NCBI GenBank assembly: GCA_029260765.1
Contig: JAJDCP010000141.1
Coordinates: 1-42,043 of the forward strand
Source: Planctomycetota bacterium
GTDB taxonomy: Bacteria > Planctomycetota > J058 > JAJDCP01
Length of the DNA: 42,043 nt
Direction of reading: 5' to 3'
Part shown: positions 42,026-42,043 of the stretch, piece by piece
Layout: each line of letters starts with the position of its first letter
How positions within the stretch are numbered: the first letter of the stretch is position 1
Notes under the pieces: generated by a model
The model's database searches: none
Seen by the model: only the letters and a program-made list of their open reading frames with translations
What the model was told of the DNA's origin: nothing
Program-made: the position numbers and the translations under genes

Positions 42026-42043
42026 GTTGCGGGCGGGGCTTCC
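42026..42043. repeat. Dispersed palindromic repeat, partial copy C
   Basis: GTTGCGGGCGGGGCTTCC is identical to the first 18 nt of copy B, and the window ends there. Copies B and C start 81 nt apart in the same orientation. Confidence 0.7.

Overview
The window is GC-rich (above 60% by eye) and gene-dense, and looks like the chromosome of a Gram-negative bacterium. The lineage is probably Planctomycetota or a close relative, held with moderate confidence. The reasons are: a fused SecDF with an enlarged SecF periplasmic region; a GroEL N-terminus of the IAFDQEVRNSIRRGV type; secreted proteins with a 'VLRTNEILEG'-type start or a HEAT-like 'ALIDMGTGVVPML' segment; and very large, low-complexity secreted proteins. 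There are no rRNA, tRNA or CRISPR genes and no insertion sequence. The only phage-like gene is one contractile-injection-system baseplate protein.

Layout. 1-3465, minus strand: yajC then secDF (Sec translocon accessory), with a promoter at 3527-3554 and a strong hairpin after secDF. 3798-7174, plus strand: a cyclic-nucleotide-binding-fold/DUF4388 protein, then a type II secretion-like secretin. 7429-11340: PPP-type phosphatase, rlmN and a membrane-anchored coiled-coil protein, apparently one transcription unit. 11641-18006: a giant secreted alanine-rich protein built from about two dozen 74-residue helical repeats. 18089-20109: enoyl-CoA hydratase and thiolase. 20386-21768: an AsmA/YdbH-like membrane protein. 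21785-26321: terminator, promoter, structured leader, then a lone eCIS-type baseplate gene coupled to a GAF protein that ends in a histidine-kinase dimerisation helix pair without a kinase domain. 26432-29334: an unknown small protein, then groES-groEL behind a sigma-54-like promoter, closed by a textbook terminator. 29514-32123: a secreted fibronectin-III/HEAT-like protein. 32125-33887, minus strand: a STAS/zinc-ribbon/ATPase fusion protein coupled to an ABC ATPase. 34195-36336: a Pro/Ala-rich protein with eleven PKT-x-x-(M/F)-D type motifs and a C-terminal MshEN (GspE/PilB N-terminal) domain. 36406-37875, minus strand: pabB. 37886-41865, plus strand: xerC, a protein with L7/L12-like domains at both ends, and a PilT-type ATPase.

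Common threads are envelope export and surface machinery (SecDF-YajC, secretin, PilT, MshEN protein, baseplate protein) and signalling parts in unusual arrangements. The unusual signalling parts are a cNMP-fold protein without its phosphate-binding Arg, a DHp-only sensor, an antagonist/anti-sigma fusion and the PKT-motif array. Short intergenic repeats occur at both ends of the window and look like copies of one dispersed palindromic family.

The best candidates for something undescribed are the PKT-repeat/MshEN protein, the baseplate plus DHp-only pair, the fused partner-switch protein and the L7/L12-domain protein coupled to pilT. All functional links between these genes are inferences from sequence and position.
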